From the NCBI GenBank assembly GCA_003254885.1, contig QANT01005909.1, positions 1-45,888 of the forward strand: a DNA stretch of 45,888 nucleotides. The letters are read 5' to 3'. The first letter of the stretch is position 1. Each line of letters starts with the position of its first letter. Positions 1-10,719 of this stretch are shown here, one piece after another. The notes beneath the pieces are model-generated. The model was not told the DNA's origin. It searched no databases and worked only from the letters and a program-made list of their open reading frames with translations. Made by a program: the position numbers and the translations under genes. The stretch comes from Purshia tridentata. Taxonomy: Eukaryota > Streptophyta > Magnoliopsida > Rosales > Rosaceae.

Positions 1-1217
1 GGAGCGGAGGATGAACAACACTTATACCCAAGAAGGTATACACGAAGTCCGAAGTGAATGGGCAATCCTTGTAGGGCAGTATATGTAGTACTTAATTATA
101 TTTTGGATTTTTGCAGACAAGCCAACATTTTAGATTTGATCATTTTGGAGGCCATGTGTATAGCTAGATTACCTTGGGGTATATAATTACTTATTTGGCA
201 TATTAGCTAGTTTACAAGAATTGATATAGATGGCATGAAATTGCTACATATTGTATTGAGGGTTGCTTTTTGTGTAGGCCATTGGGATTTTGTATATGGT
301 TTTAGGTTTAGAGAGTAAGATAGTTAGATATATACAATTGCTAGCTTGAAGTACATACATTACATCATTTGATTAATTATCAATTACAAAAGCCATTAAA
401 AATTCTTGTGTAAGTATAGAAGATTCTGGGATGGAACCATTTAATTGTTAATAATTGCATTGTGTGAAATCAGGTGAAAATGAATATAAACAGGGGCATA
501 CTACAACAATTAATTGTTAAGAACTATGGTACTAATAAATTTCTTGCAACAAATTTCAGCAAAAAACCGATGTATTTATCTATTATACACATCGGACAAT
601 AAAAGAAATAGTATTAGTATACATCGGCTTGTTCATACAAACTATTGTTCTCTAAAGATTCAGAAAATGGTGTTTCTGATACAATCACGGTATAAGTTAT
701 TTATAACCACACGTATAATTTAAATGGTTAACTTTATACAATGGTTCCCCCAATAAAACTGTGTTTTAAGTGCATTAGTACAACGTTTTTTAAATTTAAT
801 TTTGGTAAGAAATGCATATAGACATAAATAATGGTATTAGCTTAGTTCGTATGAACAACAGTTATTTATACAAAACCATTGTCTAAATGACATTTTAGCT
901 CATTTTTAGACAAAAAAAGATTTGTAGTACATGTATATCAATAAAAACCATTGTGTAAGTTTCCATTATACAACTATTTATTTTAGGAAACGTATGTGTA
1001 GAATGATATTCAACAATAGTTTTACTTATACGATGGTTTTTTATGGAATATATACAACAGTTGGCTAAAAGGAACCATTGTCTTAAATTAAGTAACACAA
1101 CGGTTGACAACCATTTTCTAGTCTTACACCAATAGACGTCGGTCGATTATACAACGGTTTTGGGAGGAATTAGACCACGGGTAAAACCCGTTGTCTGTTT
1201 GCTTTTTTAGAGTAGTG
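1..1217. mobile_element. CACTA (En/Spm) transposon, right end; element enters from outside the window
   Basis: Read on the minus strand from position 1217, the sequence begins CACTACTCT followed by an A-rich run, the terminal signature of CACTA elements. The boundary is sharp: at 1218 the sequence becomes an antisense LINE coding region. The inner part holds many copies of an ACAAYGGTT-type motif in both orientations, as expected for CACTA subterminal repeats. About 1-480 is AT-rich and presumably the 3' part of the internal transposase region; I recognise no domain there. The other end and the second target duplication lie outside the window. The family call rests on the terminus and the subterminal repeats. 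Confidence 0.75.
520..1200. repeat. CACTA subterminal repeat region
   Basis: The motif ACAAYGGTT and its complement AACCRTTGT, with close variants such as acaacagtt, acgatggtt and aaccattgt, recur every 20-80 bp on both strands, densest from about 730 to 1200. Such arrays are the binding sites of TNPA-type proteins in En/Spm elements. Small open frames here (514-723 and 895-1110) are chance frames through the repeats. Confidence 0.6.
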
Positions 1218-1220
1218 TGG
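1218..1220. repeat. Putative 3-bp target site duplication (TGG) of the CACTA insertion
   Basis: CACTA elements make 3-bp duplications. The three bases next to the terminus are TGG (CCA on the LINE strand), which also complete the Pro codon of the LINE motif W-N-P. The partner copy lies outside the window. Confidence 0.4.
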
Positions 1221-1445
1221 GTTCCAAGCAACCCAAATCCTCCCATGATCACTAGAATCATAGTTATCATCCACACTTCAATTATGGAAAATCAAATTAG
1301 ACACAAAACCCTTGTTGCACTTCCTAACCCTTGTTTCAACAATGCTAATGAGGGAGAGCTTGTTATCATGCACAAAATTCTGAATTTCCGCATGTTTAGA
1401 GGGTGTATTGAGACCCCTAATGTTCCAACAAGCAAACTTGATCAT
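1218..1445 (-). pseudogene. LINE ORF2 start: apurinic-type endonuclease (EEP) domain fragment
   Basis: From the ATG at 1445 the frame gives a CWNIRGLN motif, then a stretch with LSLISIVETRV, and ends RIWVAWNP at 1218. These are the first conserved blocks of the endonuclease/exonuclease/phosphatase domain that begins plant LINE ORF2 and nicks target DNA; the E of VETRV is the metal-binding glutamate position. An in-frame TGA follows HN about 56 codons in, where the family usually has Trp, so a G-to-A change is the simple cause. The reading ends at the CACTA terminus, so the rest of the endonuclease and the reverse transcriptase are separated from it. The start overlaps the ORF1 stop (TGA at 1444-1442), the usual LINE arrangement. 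Confidence 0.8.
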
Positions 1446-2939
1446 TGAGAGGGTTTAGAAGATGTACCTGGGGGATGGCTGCCCCCCTTGCTTGCTGACT
1501 TCGTTTTAGTCTTCTTCTTTTTCTTCTTATTTGAGGAGTTCCCAGCCACTAATCTAGGCCCATCAATATTCTTGCCGAAGATCTTGCTCGGCCAAAGAGA
1601 CTTATCCAGGGAAGTGGTATTAGGCTCATTATCACTATCAGAATTCACTTTGACATCAAGAGCTTGGAAGGAATTAGAAGTGTGAGTCACGGGGGTAGGA
1701 GAAAAGGGTTAACTTTCCACTTGAATGCTGCATGAAGTGGCATCACTCTTAAAATTTCGAACAGCCCAATTACTTGAATTGGGTTGATTATAGTAGGCCA
1801 GCAATGCTTTTCATTGTCAGCCCCTGCACCAGCTTTGGTGTTCACCACAATGCTTTCTTTAGTGCCTTCCTCACTAGATGTCAAGATGGTAGGAGCAGCC
1901 TCAACAACCTTCTTCTTAACCCACACCAAATTTTTAGGAGAGGATGGGTAGTTACCCGTTGGGTGCCCAAAGGTTTTGCAAGATGTGCATATTTTAGGTT
2001 TCCATTGGAATTCAACCCTAATCTCCAATGGGAGACCTTCATGGAGCATCAAATCAAAGGACTCAACAAGCTCTGAATTTGCGTCAACCTCCACACATAT
2101 CCTAGTAAAGGACAATCTTTGGCGATTCTCGGTGAGGCTATCAGCATAGAGGGGCCTTCCGACTGCACTTCCTATGTAGCTAAGACCTGCCTCAGTCCAA
2201 AATTCATGAGGAATGTTAAAAAACTTGACCCAAATGGGAATTTTGGAATGGGACTGTTTAGTGAGTATGAGACCAGGTTGCCATTTCTTAATAAATAAGG
2301 GCTTACCTGCAAAAAGCCATGGACAAGTCTCCAAAATGGCTACACAAACCTCTGCCCTATTGAACTTAAAGAAAAAAAAGCCATTGTCATTAGCTAGGAC
2401 CTCCACCAGCCCCTTGTTGCCCCACACCCTAAAAGCAATGGATTTCATCAAAGAGAAAGGGAGCTTTTTTTCAATCAAATACCCAACAAGACAATTTTCC
2501 CAAACCTTGCACCTTTCAGCAGCTACTTCAGGAGGTGGAGAAACCACCCTCCTCCCACCATCAACAATGGGTTTATGGTACTTGAGTTTCATAGGAGCAT
2601 GGGAAGTGCCTCCCTTCCCTTGGACAGCTTGGCTGTAGTTTTTAGGTGGAGGAGAAGACGTGTTAGTGGAAGGAGAAACCACTCTTTTTGAGTTATGAGT
2701 TGCACCAGCACCGTGTGACAAAGGAAGGGGTTGGGGAGATTTTCACGTGCATGGAGGGGCTGATTGGAACTAGTACTTTCCTTAAACAGCACAAAACCCT
2801 CACCATATTCCCTTCCTACTTGAAAACCCCTACCTAGGGAGGAATGGCTGATCTTCAGCCCATTGGGGTCTTCAAGGCCATGTGCCAAGGTAGCCAAAGT
2901 ACCATAGGGAGTAGTGCTAGCAAGAGGGTCAGCTGGCAA
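1442..2939 (-). pseudogene. LINE ORF1: DUF4283 and CCHC zinc-knuckle RNA-binding protein, frameshifted
   Basis: ORF1 of plant L1 elements coats the element RNA. It lies here in three overlapping minus-strand pieces: 2939-2589 (N-terminus), 2721-1687 (344 codons) and 1690-1442 (Lys-rich C-terminus with SFQALD). The main piece carries DUF4283 at roughly residues 70-180 (VWENCLVGYLI, then WQPG and IPIWVKFFNIP) and a zinc knuckle at about residues 245-258. The knuckle reads C-x2-C-x4-H-x4-Y: the last Cys is Tyr (TAC for an expected TGC), which should abolish zinc binding. Two frameshifts, near 2720 and near 1690, separate the pieces. No in-frame ATG fits the 5' end cleanly, so the natural start is uncertain. 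Confidence 0.75.
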
Positions 2940-3007
2940 AGTTCACTTCCTCACCTCCATATTCACGCCTGCAGTAGATTCTAAAGTGGGATTCCACTTT
3001 GAGTGTT

Positions 3008-4197
3008 AGGAATGAATGAAAATGTCATTTTAGTGCACATTTTGTACAATTGGGTTAAAGTTGCACCGAAACGTTATCAGTTGGCAAGAAAGAAATGGAG
3101 AAGCACTTTCTCATGCTTGGATTAGCATTCTAGCCCCAAAGAAGCACATTTCATGTTTAGAAGGCACGAAAACATCATTTTAGTGCGTGCTCAACCCAAT
3201 TTCATGCAATTTCCACCAAAATGTGCCTGGTTGGCAACAAAGATGTGGGGAACCACTTTCTCATTCTTGGATTAGCATTCTAGCCCTCAAGAAGCACATG
3301 CTTTTGTTAAGAACGCACGAAAACCTCATTTCGATGCCTCCCCAACCCAATTTCATTTGAATTGCACCAAAACGTCCTTGGTTGGCAATAAGGACATGAG
3401 CAAGAACTTTCACTTGTTTGGATTAGCGTTCTAGCCCCAACGAACCAGTTTAGTTGTTAAGAATGCATGGAACGTCATTTCGGTGCACACTGTGCACAAC
3501 TTGGTTAAAGTTGCACCAAAACGTGCGCGGTTGGCAAGAAGCACATTTTCATGCTTGGATTAACGTTCTAACCTTCAAGAAGCACATTTCGTGTTAAAAA
3601 AGAACTAAAACCTCATTTCAATGCATACTCAGTCTACTTTCGTCTATATTGCATCAAAACGTGCCTGGTTGGAGAGAAGGACATGAGGACGCACATTCTC
3701 ATGTCTCGATTAGCATGCCAGCCCTAAAGAACCACTTTAGGCATTAAGCATGCACGAAAACATCATTTTGGTGTGTACTTAGTCCAAATTCGTCCAAATT
3801 GCACCAAAAATTCCTTAATGGGCAAGAAAGATATAAGGAAGCACTTTCTCAGGCCTCGGTATTAGCGTGCCAAGCTTAAGAAACCACTTGAGGTCTTAAG
3901 AATGCACGAAAACATCATTTCGGTGCACATTGAGTCCAATGAAATTAAAGTTGCATTAAAACGTTCCCCGTTGGAAAGAAAGACAAGAGGAAGCACTTTT
4001 TCATGTCTTGATAAGCGTTCAAGCCCCAAAGAACAACTTTAGGTGCTAAGAATGCACGAATACGTAATTTTGGTGCATACTCAGCCCAACTTGGCCCAAA
4101 TTGCACCAAAACGGGCCTGATTGGTAAGAAAGAGGTGAGGAAGCACTCTCTAATATCTCGATCAACGTGCTAGCCCAAAAGAACCACTTTGGGTGTT
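3008..4197 (+). repeat. Satellite HOR unit 1 (A-B-C-D-E-F-G-H)
   Basis: Complete 8-monomer unit. Type A is marked by ggaatgaatgaaaa and cgttatcagttgg, B by agaaggcacgaaaa, C by a cctccccaaccc segment, D by a 13-bp internal deletion, E by gaactaaaacctc, F by the ggtcttaag end, G by cattgagtccaat and H by cacgaatacgt. Confidence 0.85.
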
Positions 4198-5385
4198 AGG
4201 AATGAACGAAAACGTCATTTCGGTGCGCACTCTGTACCATTTGGTTAAAGTTGCACCAAAATGTTATCGGTCGGCAAGAAGACATGAGGAAGCATTTTCT
4301 CATGCTTGGATTAGCATTCTAGCCCTAAAGAAGCACATTTTGTGTTTAGAAGGCACAAAAACATCATTTCGGTGCGTACTCAATCCAATTTCGTGCAATT
4401 TCCACAAAAAGGTGCCGGGTCGGTAAGAAAGATTTGGGGAAGCACTTTCTCATTCTTCGATTAGCTTTCTAGCCCTCAACAAGCACATGCTTTTGTTAAG
4501 TACGCACAAAAACCTCATTTTGGCGCCTCCTCAACCCAATTTCGATTCAATTCCACCAAAACGTCCCCAGTTGGCAATAAGGACATGAGGAAGCACTTTA
4601 TCTTGTTTGGATTAGTATTCTAGCCCCAACGAACCAGTTTAGGCGTTAAGAAAGCATGGAATGTCATTTCGATGCACACTATTCACAATTTGGCTAAAGT
4701 TGCACCAAAACGTGTGCAGCTGGTGAGAAGCACGTTCTCATGCTTGAATTAACGTTCTAGCCCTCAAGAAGCACATTTCGTGTTAAGAAGGAACAAAAAC
4801 CTCATTTTAGTGCATACTCAGTCTACTTTCATCTAAATTGCATCAAAACGTGCCCGGTTGGCAAGAAGGACATAAGGACGCACGTTCTCATGTCTCGATT
4901 AGCGTGCCAGCCCTAAAGAACCACTTTAGGTGTTAAGAATGCACGAAAACATCATTTCAGTTCATACTCAGTCCAAATTCGTCCAAATTGCACCAAAACT
5001 TTCTCGGTGGGCAACAAAGACATAAGAAGCACTTTCGCATGCCTCAATATTAGCGTGCCAACCCTAAGGAACCACTTGAAGTCTTAAGAATGCGCGAAAA
5101 GATCATTTCATTGCACACTGAGTCCAATTCAATTAAAGTTGCACCAAAACGTTCCCCGTTGGAAAGAAAGACATGGGGAAGCACTTTCTCATGTCTCGAT
5201 ACACGTTCAAGCCCCAAAGAACAACGTTAGGTGCTAAGAATGTACGAATACGTTATTTCGATGCATACTCAACCCAACTTGGTCCAAATTGTACCAAAAC
5301 GGGCCTGATTGGAAAGAAAGAGGCGAGGAAGCACCCTCTAATGTCTCGATTAGCGTGCTAGCCCTAAAGAGCCACTTTGGGTGTT
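4198..5385 (+). repeat. Satellite HOR unit 2 (reference unit, 1188 bp)
   Basis: Complete 8-monomer unit with boundaries at 4198, 4348, 4498, 4648, 4785, 4935, 5086 and 5236. It is followed by an extra G-H pair (5386-5685) whose first bases (aggaaagaatgaaaa) are A-like: an A/G hybrid that inserts 300 bp before the next A. Confidence 0.85.
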
Positions 5386-5685
5386 AGGAAAGAATGAAAA
5401 CCTCATTTTGGTGCACACTGAGTCCAATTTGATTAAAGTTGCACCAAAACGTTCCCCGTTGGAAAGAAAGATATGGGAAATCACTTTCTCATGTCTCGAT
5501 AAGCGTTCAAGCCCAAAAGAAAAACTTTAGGTGCTAAGAATGCACGAATACATCATTTCGGTGCATACACAGTCTAACTTGTTCCAAATTGGACCAAAAC
5601 GGGCCCGATTGGCAAGAAAGAGGTGAGGAAGCACCCTCAAATATCTCGATTAGTGTGCTAGCCCTAAAGAACCACTTTGAGTGTT

Positions 5686-7005
5686 AGGAATGAACGAAAA
5701 CGTCATTTCAGTGTGCACTCTGTACAATTTGGTTAAAGTTGCACCAAAACGTTATCGGTTGGCAAGAAAGACATGGGGAAACACTTTCTCACGCTTGGAT
5801 TAGCATTCTAGCCCTAAAGAAGCACATTTCATGTTTAGAAGGCACGAAAACATCATTTCGGTGCGTACTGAATCCAATTTCGTGCTATTTCCACCAAAAC
5901 ATGCCCGGTTGGCAAGAAAGATATGGGGAAGCACTTTCTCATTCTTGGATTAGCATTCTAGCCCTCAAGAAGCACATGTTTTTGTTAAGAACGCATGTAA
6001 ACCTCCTCAACCTAATTTTGCTTCAATTGCACCAAAACATCCCCAGTTGGCAAGAAGGAGACGAGGAAGCACTTTCTCTTGTTTGGATTAGCGTTCTAGC
6101 CCCAACGAACCAGTTTAAGTGTTAAGAGTGCATGGAACGTCATTTCGGTGCATATTGTGCACAACTTGGTGAAAGTTGCACCAAAACGTGCGCAGTTGGC
6201 AAGAAGGACATGAGGACACACATTCTCATGTCTTGATTAGTGTGCCAGCCCTAAAGAACCACTTTAGGTGTTACGAATGCACAAAAACATCATTCCGATG
6301 CATACTCAATCCAAATTCTTCCAAATTGCACCAAAACTTCCTCGGTGGGCAAGAAAGACATAAGGAAACACTTTCTCACGTCTCGATATTAGCATACCAG
6401 CCCTAAGGAACCACTAGAGATCTGAAGAATGCACAAAAATGTCATTACGGTGCACACTGAGTCAAAGTCGATTAAAGTTGCACCAAAACATTCCCCGTTG
6501 GAAAGAAAGACATGTGGAAGCACTTTCTCATGTCACAATAAGCGGTCAAGGCCTAAAGAACAACTTTAGGCGCTAAGAGCGCACAAATACGTCATTTCGG
6601 TGCATACTCAGTCTAACTTGGTCCAAATTGCACCAAAACAGGCCCGATTGGCAAGAAAGGGGTGAGGAAGTACTCTCTAATGTCTTGATTTGCGTGCTAG
6701 CCCTAGACAACCACTTTGGCTGTAAGGAATGAACGAAAACGTCATTTCGGTGCACACTGAGTCCAATTCGATTAAAGTTGCACCAAAACATTCCCCGTTG
6801 GAAAGAAAGACATGTGGAAGCACTTTCTCATGTCACGATAAGCGGTCAAGGCCTAAAGAATGCACGAATACATCATTTCGGTGCATACTTAGTCTAACTT
6901 GGTCTAAATTGCACCAAAACGGGCCCGATTGGCAAGAAAGAGGTGAGGAAGCACTCCCTAATATCTCGATTAGCGTGCTTACCCTAAAGAACCACTTTGG
7001 GTATT
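5686..7005 (+). repeat. Satellite HOR unit 3, rearranged
   Basis: The order is A, B, shortened C, a D/E hybrid (6124-6272, D in its first half and E in its second), F, G, H, then an A/G/H composite near 6727-6860 and another H. It has lost one monomer by a D-E fusion and gained part of G-H. Confidence 0.75.
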
Positions 7006-8194
7006 AGGAATGACCAAAAACGTCATTTCGGTGCGCACTCTGTACAATTTCATTAAAGTTACACTAAAACGTTATCAGTTGGCAAGAAAGACATGGGGAA
7101 GCACTTTCTATTGCTTGGATTAGCATTTTAGCCCTAAAGAGGCACATTTCGTGTTTAGAGGGCATGAAAACAGCATTTCGGTGCGTACTCAATCCAATTT
7201 CGTGTAATTTCCCCTAAAACATGCCCGATGGGAAGAAAGATGTGGGGAAGCACCCTGTCATTCTTGGATTAGCGTTCTAGCCCTCAAGAAGTACATGCTT
7301 TTGTTAAGAATGCACGAAAACCTCATTTCGGTGCCTCCTCAGCCTAATTTCGTTTCAATTGCACCAAAATGTCCCCGGTTGGTAATAAGGACATGAGGAA
7401 ACACTTTCTCTTGTTTCGTTTAGCGTTCTAGCCGCAACGAACCAGTTTAGGTGTTAAGAATGCATGGAACGCCATTTCGGTGCACATTGTGCACAACTTG
7501 GTTAAAGTTGCACCAAAACGTGCACAGTTGGCGAGAAGAACGTTCTCAAGCTTGGATTAACGTTCTAGCCCTCAAGAAGCACATTTCATGTTAAGAAGGA
7601 ACTAAAACCTCGTTTCAGTGCATACACAGTCTACTTTCGTCTAAATTGCATCAAAATGTGCCCAGTTGGCAGGAAAGACATGAGGATGCACTTTCTCTTG
7701 TCTCGATTCGCGTGCCAGCCCTAAAGAACCACTTTAGGTGTTAAGAATGCACGAAAATATCATTTTGGTGCGTACTCAGTCCAAATTCATCCAAATTGCA
7801 TCAAAACTTCCTCGGTGGGCAAGAAACACATGAGGAAGCACCTTCTCATGCCTCGATATTAGTGTGCTAACCCTAAAGAACCACTTGAGGTCTTCAGAAT
7901 GCATGAAAACGTCATTTCGGTGCACACTGAGTCCAATTCGATTAAAATTGCCCCAAAACATTCCCCGTTGGAAAGAAAGACATGGGCAAGCACTTTCTCA
8001 AGTCTCTATAAGCGTTCAAGCCCCAAAGAACAACTCTAGGTGCTGAGAATGCACGAATACGTCATTTTGGTGCATAGTCAGTCTCACTTGGTCCAAATTG
8101 CACCAAAACGTGTCCGATTGTCAACAAAGAGGAGAGGAAGCATTCTCTAATGTCTCGATTAGCGTGCTAGCCCTAAAGAACCACTTTGGGTGAT
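7006..8194 (+). repeat. Satellite HOR unit 4 (A-H, 1189 bp)
   Basis: Complete canonical unit; type order and the short D monomer match unit 2. Confidence 0.85.
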
Positions 8195-9378
8195 AGGAAT
8201 GAATGAAAATGTCATTTCGGTGCATATTCTGTGCAATTTTGTTAAAGTTACCCCAAAACGTTGTAGGTTGGCAATAAAGACATTGGGAAGCACTTTCTCA
8301 TGCTTGGATTAGCATTCTAGCCCTAAAGAAGCACATTTCCTGTTCAGAAGACAAGAAAAAATCATTTCGGTGCGCATTCAATCCAATTTCTTGCAATTTC
8401 CACCAAAACGTGCCCAGTTGGCAAGAAAGATGTGGGGAAGCACGTTCTTATTCTTAGTGTTCTAGCCCTCAAGAAGCACATGCTTTAGTTAAGAACGCAC
8501 GAAAACCTCATTTCGGTGCCTCCTTAACCTAATTTCATTTGAATTGCTCCAAAACATCTCCGGTTGGCAATAAGGACATGAGGAAGCACTTTCTCTCTTT
8601 TGGATTAGCGTTCTAGCCCCAATGAACCAGTTTAGGTGTTAAGAATGCATGCAACGACATTTCGGTGCACACTGTGCACAACTTGGTTAAAGTTGCACCA
8701 AAATGTGCGCGGTTGGCAAAAAGCACGTTCTCATGCTTAGATTAACATTGTAGCCCTCAAGACCACATTTCGTGTTAAGGAGGAACTAAAACCTCAATTT
8801 AGTGCATACTGAGTCTACTTTCGTTTAAATTGCATCAAAACGTGCCCAGTTGGCAAGAAGGACATGAGGACGCACTTTCTCATGTCTCGATTAGTATACC
8901 AGCCCTAAAGAACCACTTTAGGTGTTAAGATTGCACAAAAGCATCATTTCGGTGCGTACTTCGTCAAAATTCGACCAAATTGCACCAAAACTTCCATGGT
9001 GGGAAAGAAAGACATAAGGAAGCACCATCTCATCTGTCCATATTAGCGTGCTAACCCTAAGGAACCACTTAAGGTCTTAAGAATGCACGAAAACGTCATT
9101 TCGATGCACACTGAGTCCAATTCGATTAAAGTTGCACCAAAACATTCCGCATTGGAAAGAAAGAGATGGGGAAGCACTTTCTCATGGCTTGGTAAGCGTT
9201 CAAGTGCCAAAAAACAACTTTAGGTGATAAGAATGCACGAATACGTCATTTCAGTGCATACTTAGTCTAGCTTGGTTCAAATTGCCGCAAAATGTGCCCG
9301 ATTGGACAGCAATAGGTGAGGAAGCACTCTCTAATGTCTCGATTAGCGTGCTAGCCCTAAAGAATCACTTTTAGTGTT
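8195..9378 (+). repeat. Satellite HOR unit 5 (A-H, 1184 bp)
   Basis: Complete canonical unit adjoining unit 4 without a gap; small indels only. Confidence 0.85.
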
Positions 9379-10282
9379 TGGAATGAACGAAAACTTCATT
9401 TCGGTGCACACTCTATACAATTTCGTTAAAGGTGACCCAAAACATTATCGGTTGGTAAGAAAGACATGGGGAAGCACTTTCTCATGCTTGGATTAGCATT
9501 CTAGCCCTAAAGAAGCACATTTCGTGCTTAGAATGCACGAAAACAGTATTTTGATGCGTAGTTAATCAAATTTCGTGCAATTTCTACCAAAACGTGCCTG
9601 ATTGGCAAGAAAGATGTGGGGAAGCACTTTCTCATTCTTGGATTAGCGTTCTAGACCAGAAGAAGCACATGCTTTTGTTAAGAACGCACGAAAACCTCAT
9701 TTCGGTGCCTTCTCAACCTAACTGAGATTCAATTGCACCAAAATGTCCCTAGTTGTCAATAAAGACATGAGGAAGCACTTTTTCTTGTTTGGATTAGCGG
9801 TCTAGCGTGAACGAACCAGTTTAGGTGTTAAGAATGTATGGAAACATCATTTCGGTGCGTACTCAGTCCGAATTCGTCCACATTGCACCAAAACTTTCCT
9901 TGGTGGGCAAGAAAGACATAAGGAAGCACTTTCTCATGTCTCAATATTAGCGTACTAACCCTTAGGAACCACTTGATGTCTTAAGAATGCACGAAAACAT
10001 CATTTCGGTGCATACTAAGTCCAATTCGATTAAATTTGCCCCAAAACTTTTCCCGTTGGAAAGAAAGACATGGGGAAGCACTTTCTCATGTCTCGATAAG
10101 TGTTCAAGCCCCAAAGGACAACTCTAGGTGCTAAGAATGCATGAATACGTCATTTCGGTGCATACTCAGTCTAACTTGGTCCAACTTGCATCAAAACTTG
10201 TCCAATTGGCAAGAAAGAGGAGAGGAAGCACTCTCTATTGTCTCGATTACCGTCCTAGCCCTAAAGAACCACTTTGGGTGAT
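9379..10282 (+). repeat. Satellite HOR variant of about 904 bp (D/F hybrid, E lost)
   Basis: The order is A, B, C, D/F hybrid, G, H. The hybrid starts as D (gaatgtatgg) and becomes F after catcatttcgg, so about 284 bp (two monomers) are missing. The same hybrid recurs at 16350-16502. Confidence 0.8.
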
Positions 10283-10714
10283 AAGAATGAACGAAAATGT
10301 CATCTCGGTGCACACTTTGTACAATTTGGTTAAAGTTGCACCAAAACGTTATAGGTTGGCAAGAAAGAAATGGGGAAGCACTTTCTCATGCTTGCATTAG
10401 AATTCTAGCCCTAAAGAAGCACATTTCGTTTTCAGAAGGCATGAAAAATCATTTCGAGGTGCACTCAATGCAGTTTTGTGCAATTTGCACTAAAACGTGC
10501 CCGGTTGGTAAGAAAGATGTGGGGAAGCACATTCTCATTCTTGGATTAGCGTTCTAGCCCTCAAGAAGCACATGCTTTTGTTAAGAATACACGAAAACCT
10601 CATTTCGGTGCCTCCTCCAAAACATCCCTGATTGGCAATAAGGATATGAGGAAGCACTTTCTCTCTTTTGGATTAGCGTTCTAGCGCCAACGAAATAGTT
10701 TAGGTGTTAAGAAT

Positions 10715-10719
10715 GCATG
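10715..10719. repeat. Target site duplication GCATG, left copy
   Basis: GCATG lies directly before the LTR and again directly after it at 13591-13595. It belongs to a type-D monomer (aagaatgcatgg), which resumes after the LTR. Confidence 0.85.

Larger units (their letters stand above)
1218..2992 (-). mobile_element. L1-type LINE retrotransposon, truncated and decayed
   Basis: The minus strand reads ORF1 (DUF4283 plus zinc knuckle), then the start of ORF2 (endonuclease), with the ORF1 stop overlapping the ORF2 start as ATGA. Only the first 75 or so codons of ORF2 remain before the CACTA insertion at 1217; reverse transcriptase is absent from the window. The 5' end adjoins satellite DNA at about 2992. 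Frameshifts in ORF1 and a stop codon in ORF2 show that it is dead. Confidence 0.8.
2993..10719 (+). repeat. Satellite array, block 1: about 150-bp monomers in 8-mer higher-order repeats
   Basis: Some fifty head-to-tail monomers of about 150 bp fill this block. Each starts near aagaatgcacgaaaa, has a central ttgcaccaaaacgt and ggttggcaagaaagacat, and ends with gccctaaagaaccac then ttaggtgtt. Monomers fall into eight types (A-H) in fixed order; types differ clearly, but the same type is very similar 1.19 kb away, the definition of a higher-order repeat. In the block at 4198-5385 the lengths are A 150, B 150, C 150, D 137, E 150, F 151, G 150, H 150, total 1188. The array starts inside an H monomer next to the LINE and is cut by an LTR inside a D monomer at 10719. 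No gene is present. Confidence 0.9.

Noticed and set aside
1687..2638. Plus-strand frames at 1774-2076 and 2213-2638
   Set aside because: Antisense shadows of the LINE ORF1, without any motif.
2993..10719. CRISPR-like direct repeats
   Set aside because: Units adjoin without unique spacers, are about 150 bp long and lie in plant DNA; this is satellite.
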